DNA of 64,000 nt from Oligoflexus sp. GTDB lineage: Bacteria; Bdellovibrionota_B; Oligoflexia; Oligoflexales; Oligoflexaceae. The number at the start of each line of letters is the position of its first letter. The first letter of the stretch is position 1. The notes beneath the pieces were generated by a model. The model was not told the DNA's origin. It was given only the letters and a program-made list of their open reading frames with translations, and did no database searches. A program made the translations under genes and the position numbers. The stretch covers positions 24,452 through 88,451 of the forward strand of contig NZ_DASTAT010000076.1 in assembly GCF_035712445.1 (NCBI RefSeq), in the 5' to 3' direction. Positions 1 to 9,044 of the stretch are shown piece after piece.

Positions 1-1326
1 AGGAATATAAAAGGGCGACTGATCAAGGTCGATCGAGGGATTGGGGCTTTTGAAATTGATATTGGGCGGCAGAGTTTTGTGCTTAAGAGCCAGTAGAGCT
101 TTGATCAGGCCCGTAACACCCGCCGCTGCATCCGTATGCCCGATATTGCCTTTGAAGGCACCCAAGGCGCAAAAACCCTTCTTTTGCGTGAAGGGGGCAA
201 AGGCGGCTTTAAGACCTTCAAATTCCACCGGGTCACCCAGAAGGGTGCCTGTCGCGTGGGCTTCAATAAAGGAGAGTGTTTCCGCCGAGACATTGGCATC
301 CTTGAGGGCCTTGGTGATGACCTTGGTCTGACCATCCGCGCTGGGGGCAAAGAAACTCATTTTCTCCAGGCCATCATTATTGATGGCACTGCCGATGATA
401 ACGCCATAGATATGATCGCGATCACGCATGGCATCATCGAGTCTTTTCAGAACCACGATGCCCGCACCATCACTGAACATCACGCCTGTGGCATCGGAGC
501 TGAAGGGACGAATATGTCCATCGCTCGCAAACGGCAGACCCGGCCCATGCATGAAGCCCGCCTTTTGCGGAACATAGATGGACGATGCGCCGGCCAGAGC
601 GATGTCGCAGGTTTGGTTGCGAAGTCCAAGGACGGCTTGATCAACGGCGACCAGAGAGGTCGAGCAGGCCGTGTTCAGACTTATGCTGGGGCCACGCAGA
701 TTTAATTTATAGGAAACACGGGTCGCCACATAATCTTTCATGTTGCCGACATTGGCGGCCAGACTGCCCACCTTTTGGATCAGATCTTTTTTATCCAGAA
801 CGTTATGGATGTGGTAATAATTGTCGCCGATTCCACCATAGACCCCGATTTCGCCCGGAAAGCGGTCGGGGTCGTAACCGGCATCCTGCAGAGCCTCATA
901 GGCTACTTCCAGGAATACACGCTGCTGCGGGTCGATGAGCTTGGCTTCGCGCGGATTGATGCGAAAGAACTCAGCATCAAATTTATCGGCATCCTCCAGC
1001 ACACCCCGGGAACGGCCATAATTCGGATGAGTCCGTTCCTCGACGGGAACAGCGGGATCAATTTCATGTGGTGCAAAGGTTGTGATGGATTCGACGCCAG
1101 CATTCAGATTCTGCCAGAATTCGGCTACGTTGCGTGCGCCTGGAAAACGTCCTGCCATGCCGATGACGGCGATTTTGGTTCTGCCGATGGAGGGGTCAGG
1201 CGTGGCCGGCGAAGGCTCTTCGCGACGCTCTTTTTTCAAAAGCTCGATTTGTTCCCGCATGATTTCCATCTGCTGGGAAAACAGTTCTGCGAGTTTGATT
1301 TCTGAATGGCTTTTGACATCTGACAT
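1..1326 (-). CDS. Type I polyketide synthase, N-terminal ketosynthase (partial)
   Basis: The gene starts with ATG at 1326 and is open to the left edge, giving 442 codons. Residues 1-40 are charged and helical, resembling a PKS docking coil. From about residue 45 a beta-ketoacyl synthase domain begins with IAVIGMAGRFPGA. The active-site Cys221 lies in NTACSTSLVAV, His357 in EAHATGT and His397 in GNIGHTDAAAG, so the condensation triad is intact. The domain reaches NPSIDLDQSPF at the edge, close to the normal end of a KS. An N-terminal KS after a docking coil suggests an elongation module that receives a chain from another protein. The rest of the enzyme and its product lie outside the window. 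The usual DTACSS motif reads NTACST, a tolerated variant. Confidence 0.93.
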   Translation of the reverse strand, partial: MSDVKSHSEIKLAELFSQQMEIMREQIELLKKERREEPSPATPDPSIGRTKIAVIGMAGRFPGARNVAEFWQNLNAGVESITTFAPHEIDPAVPVEERTHPNYGRSRGVLEDADKFDAEFFRINPREAKLIDPQQRVFLEVAYEALQDAGYDPDRFPGEIGVYGGIGDNYYHIHNVLDKKDLIQKVGSLAANVGNMKDYVATRVSYKLNLRGPSISLNTACSTSLVAVDQAVLGLRNQTCDIALAGASSIYVPQKAGFMHGPGLPFASDGHIRPFSSDATGVMFSDGAGIVVLKRLDDAMRDRDHIYGVIIGSAINNDGLEKMSFFAPSADGQTKVITKALKDANVSAETLSFIEAHATGTLLGDPVEFEGLKAAFAPFTQKKGFCALGAFKGNIGHTDAAAGVTGLIKALLALKHKTLPPNINFKSPNPSIDLDQSPFYIP

Positions 1327-1484
1327 CGTGCTTCCCCAAATAAGCAAGACCCGTTCATCGCATGGGCTGAATAGCTGCATAGAGAGCGTGCCAATATTTA
1401 TAAGCACGCGTCTCTTTTAGCAAGGAGTCTTATGGGGGGAATGGGCTCAGATTTCGATATTCAGAATTCTTTACCATCAAAGGA

Positions 1485-2786
1485 TTAGAGGCGATGCTTC
1501 ACGGCATACGCATTGAAACCCCAGTTCATAGTGAAATCAAAACGGCTCGCGTTCTTATAGTTCTCCTGAACCATCTGTTTGATCTGAGGCGAAAGTTCCT
1601 TGCCGTAATCACTATGGAAAATGGGAACGAGATACCAGAAAGGAATCTCGAAGTTCGGCGGCGTGCTCTGGACTTTGGGGAATTCGGCTGGAGCCGCAGC
1701 GTTGGTGTTGGTCACGGCTGAATATTGAATCGCCGTTACGAGCTTTTGCGCGGCCGCAGGACCAAGGCGCGGCAGACCCCGCTGCTTGCCCAGCTCCAGA
1801 GCCTGAAGGGCGGCAGCCAGGAAGAACTGGGGATGGTATTTGTCGCGAGGGCTATCCTCGGGCACGATTCCGCGCGCGTCGATCGCATTCAGGATCAAAG
1901 TCTCAAGAGCATTCCTATGGGCCCGCAGGGTTTCCTGATCACCCTTGAGAACGGCAATACGCATCAAGACTTCAAGCTGCGAGGCTTTCCGGTTGGAAAG
2001 ACCAGCCGGATAAACGCCTAACTCAAAGTATTGACTGGCGAGACGCGAGGCCCAGGCCGAAAACAGGTTGCGATCCTGACTCGTCCAGTTCGCCTGGTTG
2101 CCAAGGGCGGCACTCGTGTCGGTCAGGATTTGAGCGGCTCTGACCATGTTGCCCACGAACCAGATCAGTTCCAGGGACAGATTCCCATAGTTGGCTTCGT
2201 CGAGGCGATTGCCGAAATTTTCGCCGAAATTGACGAAGCGAAGCAGGCGATTGCGTAGATCACGAGCAGCGTTCAGCTGCTGCGATCCTGTGAGTTCCCT
2301 AAGAAGGAAGGCCTGGGCGATCGCGTCCTGGCCCCACTTCATCAGTGTCGTATGAGCCCGGAGCGCCCGCTCCTTGTCGGTATCCGGTTTGGGAAAGCCG
2401 CTGCTTACGAGCGCGGAAATTTCCGAAGGATTGGGAATGGGTCCGACCGCATAGGATTTCAGAGCCGTGCGTTCCATTTGAAAATAAGCATCGGATCCCG
2501 TGGCTGCGGCCGTGGCCGTGGCCCGTGCGGCCACCTTACAGGAACGCTGATTTTCCCAGCCCCATCCATCGCCATCGGGATCTGAGGCCGCCGATCGGCA
2601 AGGCGTCGGAACCCGGCAGCTTTTTTCATTTTCCCAGCCCCATCCATCGCCATCGGGATCAATGGCTTTGTCTGTACAGAATGGATAGGAATTTGCGCTA
2701 TCAAGATCTGATGCCTGGTTGCGTTTGCAAGCGAATAAGGAAAGCATGATGCAGGGTGCGAGAAGTCCACGTGACCATTTCATCAT
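1485..2786 (-). CDS. Alginate-lyase-like lipoprotein with DPDGDGWGWEN repeats
   Basis: The start is set at one of two adjacent ATGs (2786/2783), because a lipoprotein signal follows directly (MMKWSRGLLAPCIMLSLFAC). A longer frame from 2933 would bury this signal. After the lipobox come two Cys-bounded repeats of DPDGDGWGWENxxSC, a short module seen in secreted polysaccharide-degrading enzymes. The remaining ~330 residues are helical and resemble the alginate lyase/heparinase toroid fold: NYGNLSLELIWFVGNM, then NRKASQLEVLMRIAVLKGD, then GIVPEDSPRDKYHPQFFLAAALQALE. By analogy with PL5-type enzymes it may cleave a uronate polymer or sense one at the outer membrane. The family assignment is from pattern only, and I could not confirm catalytic residues. 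Confidence 0.6.
   Translation of the reverse strand: MMKWSRGLLAPCIMLSLFACKRNQASDLDSANSYPFCTDKAIDPDGDGWGWENEKSCRVPTPCRSAASDPDGDGWGWENQRSCKVAARATATAAATGSDAYFQMERTALKSYAVGPIPNPSEISALVSSGFPKPDTDKERALRAHTTLMKWGQDAIAQAFLLRELTGSQQLNAARDLRNRLLRFVNFGENFGNRLDEANYGNLSLELIWFVGNMVRAAQILTDTSAALGNQANWTSQDRNLFSAWASRLASQYFELGVYPAGLSNRKASQLEVLMRIAVLKGDQETLRAHRNALETLILNAIDARGIVPEDSPRDKYHPQFFLAAALQALELGKQRGLPRLGPAAAQKLVTAIQYSAVTNTNAAAPAEFPKVQSTPPNFEIPFWYLVPIFHSDYGKELSPQIKQMVQENYKNASRFDFTMNWGFNAYAVKHRL
2551..2660 (-). repeat. Direct repeat coding two WGWEN modules
   Basis: A 32-bp sequence occurs identically at 2551-2582 and 2629-2660, 78 bp (26 codons) apart and in frame. It encodes DPDGDGWGWEN in the lipoprotein above. 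Nucleotide identity of the two copies indicates a recent duplication or gene conversion. Confidence 0.9.
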
Positions 2787-3170
2787 TTCTGTGCCCTCAG
2801 TGCCGTTCAGTGGGGAGCATGCGCTCTGCTGTGGCGCGCGTTGCAAAGCCTGGGCCCGGGATAAGAATTCGGAAAGAATGGGCATGGCGTTTGGAATTTC
2901 AGGGACTTCGCCTAGGCCACACCATGCCCGCAAAGCGCGAAGGTTCTGGACGCTGTCTCAATACCTTTCAGTTTCCCATCCATTCCTTGCTTTCAATCAG
3001 TAAGATTTGGAAACGCTTGAGACTTTCCCTTTTCAAGGATTTCCGAGCTTTGCCGCCCCTGAATCCTCCCATTTGGACTAAGCCCACGCCCGGCATGGAT
3101 TTCGCAAAATCGAGGTTCAAGCGATAGACCTGCGAAGAAACCATGCCCTGATAAGTGGAGGTAGGCTTTG

Positions 3171-3935
3171 ATGAAGCGTATCATGACATTCGGTCTGGTC
3201 CTGGCATCCGTGATGATCAACTGTGGGCGCGCGCGCGAGCCCGAATCGTCTTTGATGATCAGCAAAGGCACACTGGTGACGGCATCGGAACCTGCTTCGA
3301 AAAGCACAGTCATGATTCAAAGCGCCTTTGGCAAATGTACGGGCGTGATCATTGATCCTCAGTTTGTTTTAACAGCCGCACACTGCAAAGCCGGTGTGGG
3401 TCTCTCGACGATTTATCTTTATCAAGGGTCCGTAAGGGTGAGTCCTGGTATTGGGGTCACAGGCGTGGCCTTGCCCAACGGTGTGAGTGCGGCCAAGGAT
3501 GATTATATGGATGATGCGAATGTCTTTGCCGATCTGGCCCTTTTGAAGCTTGAAAAGCCGATTCCTGCGTCCTATCAGGCTGTCGGTATTTTCGGGGAAA
3601 CGGTCGCTGCCGGTTTCCCAGCTTTGGCTGTGGGAGCTGGGCGGCATAACAATGATGCGGCTCAGGCCCAGGCCCTTCAGGAAAGAACAGTTTCGATAGC
3701 CAGTCATAAGCCGCAGGATGGTTATGTGCTCGTACAAGGCGAGGTGACCAACCCAGGTGATTCGGGTGGTCCTCTTTACGTAAGCAATGCTGAAAGCGGA
3801 CGTTTGCAGCTCATGGGCATCGTTCATGGACGCGAAGGTCATCCCGTGTACTGGTCGGTCACGCGATATACAAACGTGTCCACTCACGCGGGCTGGATTG
3901 CAGAGGCCATGCAGAATCTGAAGAGCGCGCCCTAA
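3171..3935 (+). CDS. Secreted trypsin-like serine protease (S1 family)
   Basis: ATG at 3171 follows a purine-rich ribosome site (GGAGG near 3157); a TTG at 3168 is less likely. The 254-residue product has an N-terminal signal that may be lipoprotein type (Cys18 in VMINCG). The chymotrypsin-fold triad is visible: His71 in LTAAHC, Asp121 in ADLALLKL and Ser198 in NPGDSGGPL. The length is that of a protease domain without a long pro-region. It likely cleaves proteins at the cell surface or in the periplasm. It converges with fxsA only 5 bp downstream. Confidence 0.92.
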   Translation: MKRIMTFGLVLASVMINCGRAREPESSLMISKGTLVTASEPASKSTVMIQSAFGKCTGVIIDPQFVLTAAHCKAGVGLSTIYLYQGSVRVSPGIGVTGVALPNGVSAAKDDYMDDANVFADLALLKLEKPIPASYQAVGIFGETVAAGFPALAVGAGRHNNDAAQAQALQERTVSIASHKPQDGYVLVQGEVTNPGDSGGPLYVSNAESGRLQLMGIVHGREGHPVYWSVTRYTNVSTHAGWIAEAMQNLKSAP

Positions 3936-3940
3936 GATTT

Positions 3941-4435
3941 TTACTTTTGAATCGGCTCGACGTCGATGATCTCGCCACGATTCGCATCCTGAATCAAGCT
4001 GCCAGGCTGGCTGTAAAATCCAGCCTGCTGCACCACGAAGGTTCCGCTTTGCACCTGCCGACCCAGCCACGTTTTAAGGGCTTTGACGACCAGCGAACGG
4101 GTCCAGGGAATCAAAAGGAAAATACCGACGACATCGGTGATATAGCCCGGAATAATCAAAAGAGTGGCGCCGCCGAGCATCAGAAGGCCTTGCAAAGCTG
4201 TCTGACTCGGCGGAATTCCCTGACGCAGCTGCTCCTGAGCCTGGGTTAGCAGGCGAAAGCCCTGGTTTTTGGCCAGGGAAACGCCTGCAATGGCGGCAAG
4301 AAAGATCATGCCCAGCGTGAAAAACCAAGCGTTTTGGCTTCCCCAATATTGGCTCACGGATTGGTGAACCTTGATTAGAACGAAGAGTTCAAGAAAAGGC
4401 ATAATCATAAAGAGCAGAAGAAGGCGGCCTAACAT
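3941..4435 (-). CDS. fxsA: FxsA family membrane protein
   Basis: Start ATG at 4435 with AAGGAG just upstream (4441-4446); a longer frame to 4459 lacks a ribosome site. The 164-residue protein shows the FxsA layout: a membrane segment in the first 20 residues with the LELFVLIKV motif, a second near residues 35-53 (FTLGMIFLAAIAGVSLAK), and a hydrophobic stretch with GxxLIIPGYITDVVGIFLLIP. FxsA in E. coli is a cytoplasmic-membrane protein whose overproduction relieves F-plasmid exclusion of phage T7; its housekeeping role is not known. The C-terminal tail is hydrophilic. Confidence 0.88.
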   Translation of the reverse strand: MLGRLLLLFMIMPFLELFVLIKVHQSVSQYWGSQNAWFFTLGMIFLAAIAGVSLAKNQGFRLLTQAQEQLRQGIPPSQTALQGLLMLGGATLLIIPGYITDVVGIFLLIPWTRSLVVKALKTWLGRQVQSGTFVVQQAGFYSQPGSLIQDANRGEIIDVEPIQK

Positions 4436-4518
4436 GGATAGCTCCTTGCGTGGTCCCAAAGGGGCCGTGAGACCCCAGGGACCCTATCCTATCACCGTGT
4501 GGCGGCCAAGGCTCGTGC

Positions 4519-5778
4519 TTAAATCAGGAAGGCTCCTGCAGCCAAAAGGGTGAACGGCAGAGCGGCGAGGAAGAGGTTCATGGGACTTATCCCATCCTCA
4601 CCAAAGGAATCGCGCAGAAGACCAAAACCGGCTGGATTCGGAGCATTGGCAATCACCGTCAACCCGCCACCAGCGACAGCCCCGGCAACGAGCGCGTAGC
4701 GTGCGCTTGTAGAAAGATCGGGCACCAGTGTTCCAAGATAGGTCAAGGCAGCGTTATCGGTCACGGCAGTCAGACTCAAGGCGCCCCAGAAAAGAGGGAC
4801 ATCGCCCAAAGTTGAAAGGATGGGCTGAAGCCACCAGTCCTGAAGTTTGCCGAGCGTCACAAGACCTCCCAGGAAAAAACCGACCAGAAGACTTTCCTTG
4901 ATCCGCAGCTCGTCCTGATATTCTTTGGCTACCGAGCACCAACCGAGGAAGAGCAAAAACAAAGGCACGAAAAAAGCCATATAGTGGGCGTTGACGATGG
5001 TGAGCGCCAGAAATCCAAGATGAATCAGGATCACCCAGTTGTTCATGTCCTCGCCTGGCTTTGTGATCGTCTCATTGGAAATATTGTTCAACTCCTGCCG
5101 AAAGTAAAAAGCGGTTGCCAGAGTTCCGATCACAATGGCAAGCGCTGCGCGCCATCCGAATTGAGTGAGCATAAACATATTATCCCACTGCCATGGCCCT
5201 GCGACCATCAGAACGGGAGGAGCTGCGAAATTGGTGAGCGTGCCGCCGATGGAAATATTCACGAAAAGAAGACCAAGGGTCGCATACTTGAAACGCAAGG
5301 AGTCTGACTTTTGAAAGAATTGATCGCGCAGAAGTATGGCAGTCACTGTCATGGCCGCAGGCTCGGTGATGAGCGACCCCAAAAGAGGGCCGAGAATCAG
5401 GCTGGAAATATACAGCGCAGGGGACCGGGAAAGAGGCAGGGTACGGGCAACAAGAGCTATCGACCTTTCCGCGAAGTTCAATATGGGGCGTGTGGCCGCC
5501 ATACACATAATGACGAAGACAAACACGGGCTCGGTATAATTGATGCCCTGCAGGTACTTCGCTGCGTCCGTGATTCCGAACTGGATCGACCAGATCGTCA
5601 CGAGCACGGCCGCCCACAGCCCAAAGACGACTTCAATCTCACCCAAAAAATGCAGGAGATTTTCCTGAATCGACCCCTCGGGATAACGATGGGCCAGATT
5701 CAGAATTTTCTTGGCGCAGAATGTATGGATGACAGCACAGGCAAAGAGCACTGTGGCCACGTATTTCATTTCCAGCAT
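4519..5778 (-). CDS. Putative Na+/H+ antiporter (PF07399-like)
   Basis: Start ATG at 5778 is chosen because GAGGG precedes it and a sigma-54 promoter predicted at 5813-5828 would start RNA near 5802, downstream of the longer frame's start. The 419-residue protein has about ten or more membrane segments. Family-like signatures include SLITEPAAMTVTAILLRD, a conserved GGTLTNFAAPPVLMVAGPW segment, and a C-terminal TDNAALTYLGTLVPDLS with NAPNPAG. These match the putative Na+/H+ antiporter family of the ion-transporter clan. It would act in the inner membrane, exchanging Na+ for protons, though the substrate is unproven. It is divergent from the histidine kinase, and its promoter region carries a 37-bp element shared with the far side of the two-component operon. 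Confidence 0.85.
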   Translation of the reverse strand: MLEMKYVATVLFACAVIHTFCAKKILNLAHRYPEGSIQENLLHFLGEIEVVFGLWAAVLVTIWSIQFGITDAAKYLQGINYTEPVFVFVIMCMAATRPILNFAERSIALVARTLPLSRSPALYISSLILGPLLGSLITEPAAMTVTAILLRDQFFQKSDSLRFKYATLGLLFVNISIGGTLTNFAAPPVLMVAGPWQWDNMFMLTQFGWRAALAIVIGTLATAFYFRQELNNISNETITKPGEDMNNWVILIHLGFLALTIVNAHYMAFFVPLFLLFLGWCSVAKEYQDELRIKESLLVGFFLGGLVTLGKLQDWWLQPILSTLGDVPLFWGALSLTAVTDNAALTYLGTLVPDLSTSARYALVAGAVAGGGLTVIANAPNPAGFGLLRDSFGEDGISPMNLFLAALPFTLLAAGAFLI

Positions 5779-5812
5779 AGCGTCCCTCACAGCGGCTTCA
5801 TTGTGCCTGGGC

Positions 5813-5828
5813 AGCATGAATTATGCCA
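5813..5828 (-). promoter_or_regulatory. Sigma-54 promoter of the antiporter gene
   Basis: Reading the minus strand, the site is TGGCATAATTCATGCT, with the invariant GG and GC separated by exactly 10 bp. Consensus is TGGCAC-N5-TTGCW. RNA would start near 5802, giving a leader of about 24 nt before ATG 5778. A candidate enhancer (5879-5915) lies 50 bp upstream. Confidence 0.7.
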
Positions 5829-5878
5829 GGTAAACTGTCACGACGATGCCGCTCGGCGCTCCTTAAGGTTTGATAAGA

Positions 5879-5915
5879 TTGTCAATTTTTGACAGAAGGG
5901 ATCAGTTTTTGATGG
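5879..5915. promoter_or_regulatory. Left copy of 37-bp candidate activator site
   Basis: The left copy contains the palindrome TGTCAA-TTT-TTGACA (5880-5894) and GGGATCAGTTTTTGA (5898-5912 region). It matches the reverse complement of 8957-8993 at 28 of 37 positions, including a 15-bp exact block. Relative to the minus-strand sigma-54 promoter, it sits 50 bp upstream of the -24 element. It is probably bound by the NtrC-type regulator encoded at 7538-9004, and might also affect that operon's own transcription. Confidence 0.65.
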
Positions 5916-6019
5916 CCTGGGTTTGCCGTGTCATATCATCTGTCTGGACGAAGGGCAAAGCCGGCATTTAACTTAAGAAGCCTGAGCTTGCGCCCCAAAA
6001 CAGTCGGAAGGTGTGGATC

Positions 6020-7525
6020 ATGAAGTTCCTGAAGCGCTGGATAAAGACCTTTCTGACCAATAGCACGATGTCATGGCCGGTGTTTCTCCTCAGTCTTTTA
6101 CTTCTGATTATGGGTGGCGGTTCCGCGTGGTATGTTAATTATCTCTACCAGGATCTGGCCCGCGTGGTCGATCTGAATGTAGCGAGCGTTCGGGCAGCGG
6201 AAGAGCTGGAAATCGGCCTGCGGGAAATCCGATCGCAGCTGAATGAATATATCTACGGTACGGCCGATATCGAGACTTTGGAAGTTCGCAAACTCATTGA
6301 AAGCACCGATTTCTGGTTGGCGGAAGTCGAACGACTGGCGACCACGCCTCATGAGCAGGAAATCATCGTGCGGTTGAACGCTGGCTATCAGCATTTCTCC
6401 GACAACATGAATCGGCTTCTGGATGCCGCCGAGGATAGGGACTATCGAAGCCAATTCCGGCCCTTGATCAATGAAATCCTGACCAAGGAAATCATCGTTC
6501 CTGCGCATGAGTATCTTGAATTCAATGAAACCACCATGCTGGCCGTATCGCAGGAGCATAAGGTTTTTTCCGCGAGGATTGCCAATGGCCTTGTTCTGAT
6601 CAGCATCTGTGGATCCATCGGTGGTTTCGGAGCCGGTGTCCTGGTCGCGCGGCGCATGGCGCGATCATTGGTGGAACTCAACCTGCCATTGACGCTCGCC
6701 GCCGGAAAGCTGAGTGAGATAGTCGGGCCCATTCGCATTGCGACGAACGTGAACATGGCGGAATTGAAAAACCTTCTGGACGTCATTGCGGTTGAAGTCG
6801 AACGTGTGGTGATGCGCTTGCATAAGGCCCAGGAGGATATGCTCCGATCGGAAAAAATGGCCGCCATCGGGCAGCTGGCAGCAGGCACGGCGCATGAGCT
6901 GCGCAATCCTCTGATGTCCATCAAGCTGCTTGTGCAATCGGCGATACTGCGTGATGATCCTTTGAAGAAGGATGACCTTGCGATGATGGAACAGGAATTG
7001 AGTCGCGTCGAGCGAACGGTCCAGAATCTGCTGGAGTTTGCCCGCCTACCGCAGATGAGCGTCGAGCCAATCAACCTCGCGGAACTGATTGGCCAATGCC
7101 TGCGGCTTGTACAAGGCCGCGCACAAATTCAAGGCGTTTCCATCGAAACGCGGTTGGAGAGTAAGCAGCTTCCGGTCCTGGCCGATCCGAGCCAGCTGAC
7201 TCAAGTGATTTTGAATATCCTCATGAACTCGCTGGATGCCTGTCATGAAGGCGACGTGATCACGATTGCGCTGAAAGCCGAGGGGAATGGGCCTTCACCG
7301 GAGCATTCCTGTGTGAGGATCACCGTGGAAGACACCGGGAAAGGCATAGCCCCGGAGCTTTTGCCTAAAGTTTTTGATCCCTTCATCTCCGATAAGTCGT
7401 CGGGGACAGGTTTGGGCCTCTCCATCTGCAAGCAGATCGTCGAGGCCCATAAGGGAGAAATATTCGCCAGCAATCGTCCGCCGCATGGGTCGATGGTTGG
7501 CTTTACCCTGCCGCTTGGCATTTAA
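6020..7525 (+). CDS. Sensor histidine kinase (NtrB/ZraS-type)
   Basis: ATG 6020 has GGAAGG 8 bp upstream; GTG 6011 overlaps that site and is less likely. The 501-residue protein has a first membrane segment at about 20-41, a ~150-residue helical periplasmic sensor, and a second membrane segment at about 190-210. A linker follows, then HisKA with the phospho-acceptor His292 in GTAHELRNPLMSIK. The ATPase domain has the N box (Asn404 in ILNILMNSLDAC), G1 DTGKGIAP (438-442) and G2 GTGLGLSI (462-466). H-box wording and pairing with a sigma-54 activator are typical of the NtrB/AtoS/ZraS group. The signal is unknown. Regulation of an adjacent Na+/H+ antiporter suggests a response to ions, pH or envelope state. 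Confidence 0.95.
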   Translation: MKFLKRWIKTFLTNSTMSWPVFLLSLLLLIMGGGSAWYVNYLYQDLARVVDLNVASVRAAEELEIGLREIRSQLNEYIYGTADIETLEVRKLIESTDFWLAEVERLATTPHEQEIIVRLNAGYQHFSDNMNRLLDAAEDRDYRSQFRPLINEILTKEIIVPAHEYLEFNETTMLAVSQEHKVFSARIANGLVLISICGSIGGFGAGVLVARRMARSLVELNLPLTLAAGKLSEIVGPIRIATNVNMAELKNLLDVIAVEVERVVMRLHKAQEDMLRSEKMAAIGQLAAGTAHELRNPLMSIKLLVQSAILRDDPLKKDDLAMMEQELSRVERTVQNLLEFARLPQMSVEPINLAELIGQCLRLVQGRAQIQGVSIETRLESKQLPVLADPSQLTQVILNILMNSLDACHEGDVITIALKAEGNGPSPEHSCVRITVEDTGKGIAPELLPKVFDPFISDKSSGTGLGLSICKQIVEAHKGEIFASNRPPHGSMVGFTLPLGI

Positions 7526-7537
7526 GGGAGTCCGACC

Positions 7538-9004
7538 ATGGCGCCAGTCAAAACCCTATTGGTCATTGATGATGATCGAGTCCTTCGCTACTCCATACAA
7601 AAAAGCCTGAAAAGCCCCGAGCTGGATGTGCTGCAGGCATCGACGGCCCAGGAGGCTCTACTTCTGATCTATCAGTCGGTCCCGGACGTGATTCTTCTGG
7701 ATTTACGGTTGAATGAAACCTCGGGCCTTGATGTCCTGAAGGAAATCAAAAAGATTCATCCCAATCTTCCTGTCATTATGTTTACGGCTTTTTCGACCAC
7801 CAAAACAGCCATCGAGGCCACCAAATACGGAGCTTTTGAGTATCTGCTGAAGCCCGTGAATTTGAACAAGCTGCAGTTGACCATCGAAAAGGCTCTGCTC
7901 TCCGTTCAAAGGGACGAAGGCGAATGGATCGCGGCGAACACGCCGGAGATGCTGCAGGACAGCGAGGTCTGCATGATCGGCAATTCCGAGGCGATGCAGG
8001 AGGTTTATAAGAAAATCGGGCGCTTTGCTCCCACACAGAGCAATATTCTGATTCTGGGTGAAAGTGGCACCGGCAAAGAACTGGTGGCCAAGGCCCTGCA
8101 TTTTCACAGCGCGAGACGCAAGGCTCCGTTTATCGTAATCAATTGCGCTGCGCTTTCAGAAAATCTCTTGGAAAGCGAACTCTTCGGGCATGAAAAAGGG
8201 GCTTTTACCGGCGCGGATCGACGTCGGGCCGGAAAATTCGAATATGCCAACGGCGGTACCATTTTTCTTGATGAAATCGCTGATATGCATCCCACCACGC
8301 AGGCCAAGGTGCTCAGGCTTTTGCAGGATCAACGATTCGAAAGGCTGGGCGGCAACGAAACGATAGAAACGGATGTGCGCGTCATCGCCGCCACCAACCG
8401 CAACATGAAGGCCATGATCGAGGAAGGTACGTTTCGCGGCGATCTCTACTATCGACTGAATGTCTTTACGATAGAATTGCCCTCGCTGCGGCAACGCAAG
8501 GAGGACATCCCGGATCTTGTGCGCTATTTCATCGGTTGCTTTAAGACGGAATTTGGCAAAGAGAGCGTGGAGCTGGATCCCAGGATATTCGAAGTGATGC
8601 TGGCCTATGATTGGCCGGGGAATATGCGGGAGCTGCAAAGCGTGGTCAAGTATGCGCTGGCGCATGCCGATGGTCCCTCCATACGCGTTCCCAACCTGCC
8701 TGATTTTATACTCAGCAGGGAAGCGCCTCAGGCTTCTGTGGGCAGGGGTCTCGATCAGCTGGTCCATGAGCTTATGCAGAAGCAGCAGGGCCTGCTCTAT
8801 GATGTGGCTGTTCAAGCGCTGGAGGCTGTACTCCTGCCCGCTGTTCTGGCGAAAACAAAGGGTCGCCTTCAGGAAGCCTGCGACCTGCTGGGAATTTCGC
8901 GCAACACGCTGAAGGCGAAAATGAAGGATCATGGGATCAGCATCGATGCGCAGGTGCTGTCAAAAACTGATCCCCGCGATCAAAGTTTGACAGCGCCGCA
9001 TTGA
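7538..9004 (+). CDS. NtrC-family sigma-54-dependent response regulator
   Basis: Begins 12 bp after the kinase with GGGAG before ATG 7538, so it is in the same operon. It has 488 residues. The receiver has the acidic pocket DDD (11-13), phospho-acceptor Asp55 in VILLDLRL and Lys105 in LLKPVN. The AAA+ domain has Walker A GESGTGKE (174-181) and an intact GAFTGA loop (221-226), the contact to sigma-54. A Fis-type helix-turn-helix near residues 452-469 (LLGISRNTLKAKM) binds DNA. Phosphorylated protein should bind upstream sites and drive open-complex formation at sigma-54 promoters. The best candidate sites are the paired elements at 5879-5915 and 8957-8993. The second lies inside this gene's own 3' end. 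Confidence 0.96.
   Translation: MAPVKTLLVIDDDRVLRYSIQKSLKSPELDVLQASTAQEALLLIYQSVPDVILLDLRLNETSGLDVLKEIKKIHPNLPVIMFTAFSTTKTAIEATKYGAFEYLLKPVNLNKLQLTIEKALLSVQRDEGEWIAANTPEMLQDSEVCMIGNSEAMQEVYKKIGRFAPTQSNILILGESGTGKELVAKALHFHSARRKAPFIVINCAALSENLLESELFGHEKGAFTGADRRRAGKFEYANGGTIFLDEIADMHPTTQAKVLRLLQDQRFERLGGNETIETDVRVIAATNRNMKAMIEEGTFRGDLYYRLNVFTIELPSLRQRKEDIPDLVRYFIGCFKTEFGKESVELDPRIFEVMLAYDWPGNMRELQSVVKYALAHADGPSIRVPNLPDFILSREAPQASVGRGLDQLVHELMQKQQGLLYDVAVQALEAVLLPAVLAKTKGRLQEACDLLGISRNTLKAKMKDHGISIDAQVLSKTDPRDQSLTAPH
8957..8993. promoter_or_regulatory. Right copy of 37-bp candidate activator site
   Basis: An imperfect inverted repeat: CTGTCAAAAACTGATC pairs with GATCAAAGTTTGACAG around a CCCCG centre. 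It overlaps the last codons of the response-regulator gene and lies 51 bp upstream of the -24 element of the sigma-54 promoter at 9045. Its centre is about 95 bp before the predicted RNA start, normal for an NtrC-type enhancer. It is the inverted counterpart of 5879-5915. Confidence 0.68.
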
Positions 9005-9044
9005 ATTTTCGCGGCAGGCCCTGCTCTGCAAGGCCCTTTGCGGC

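Noticed and set aside
5913-5927. Sigma-54 promoter driving the kinase gene (TGGC...TTGC)
   Set aside because: The GG-GC spacing is 9 bp instead of 10, so it is not a credible site; the kinase-regulator operon probably uses another promoter.
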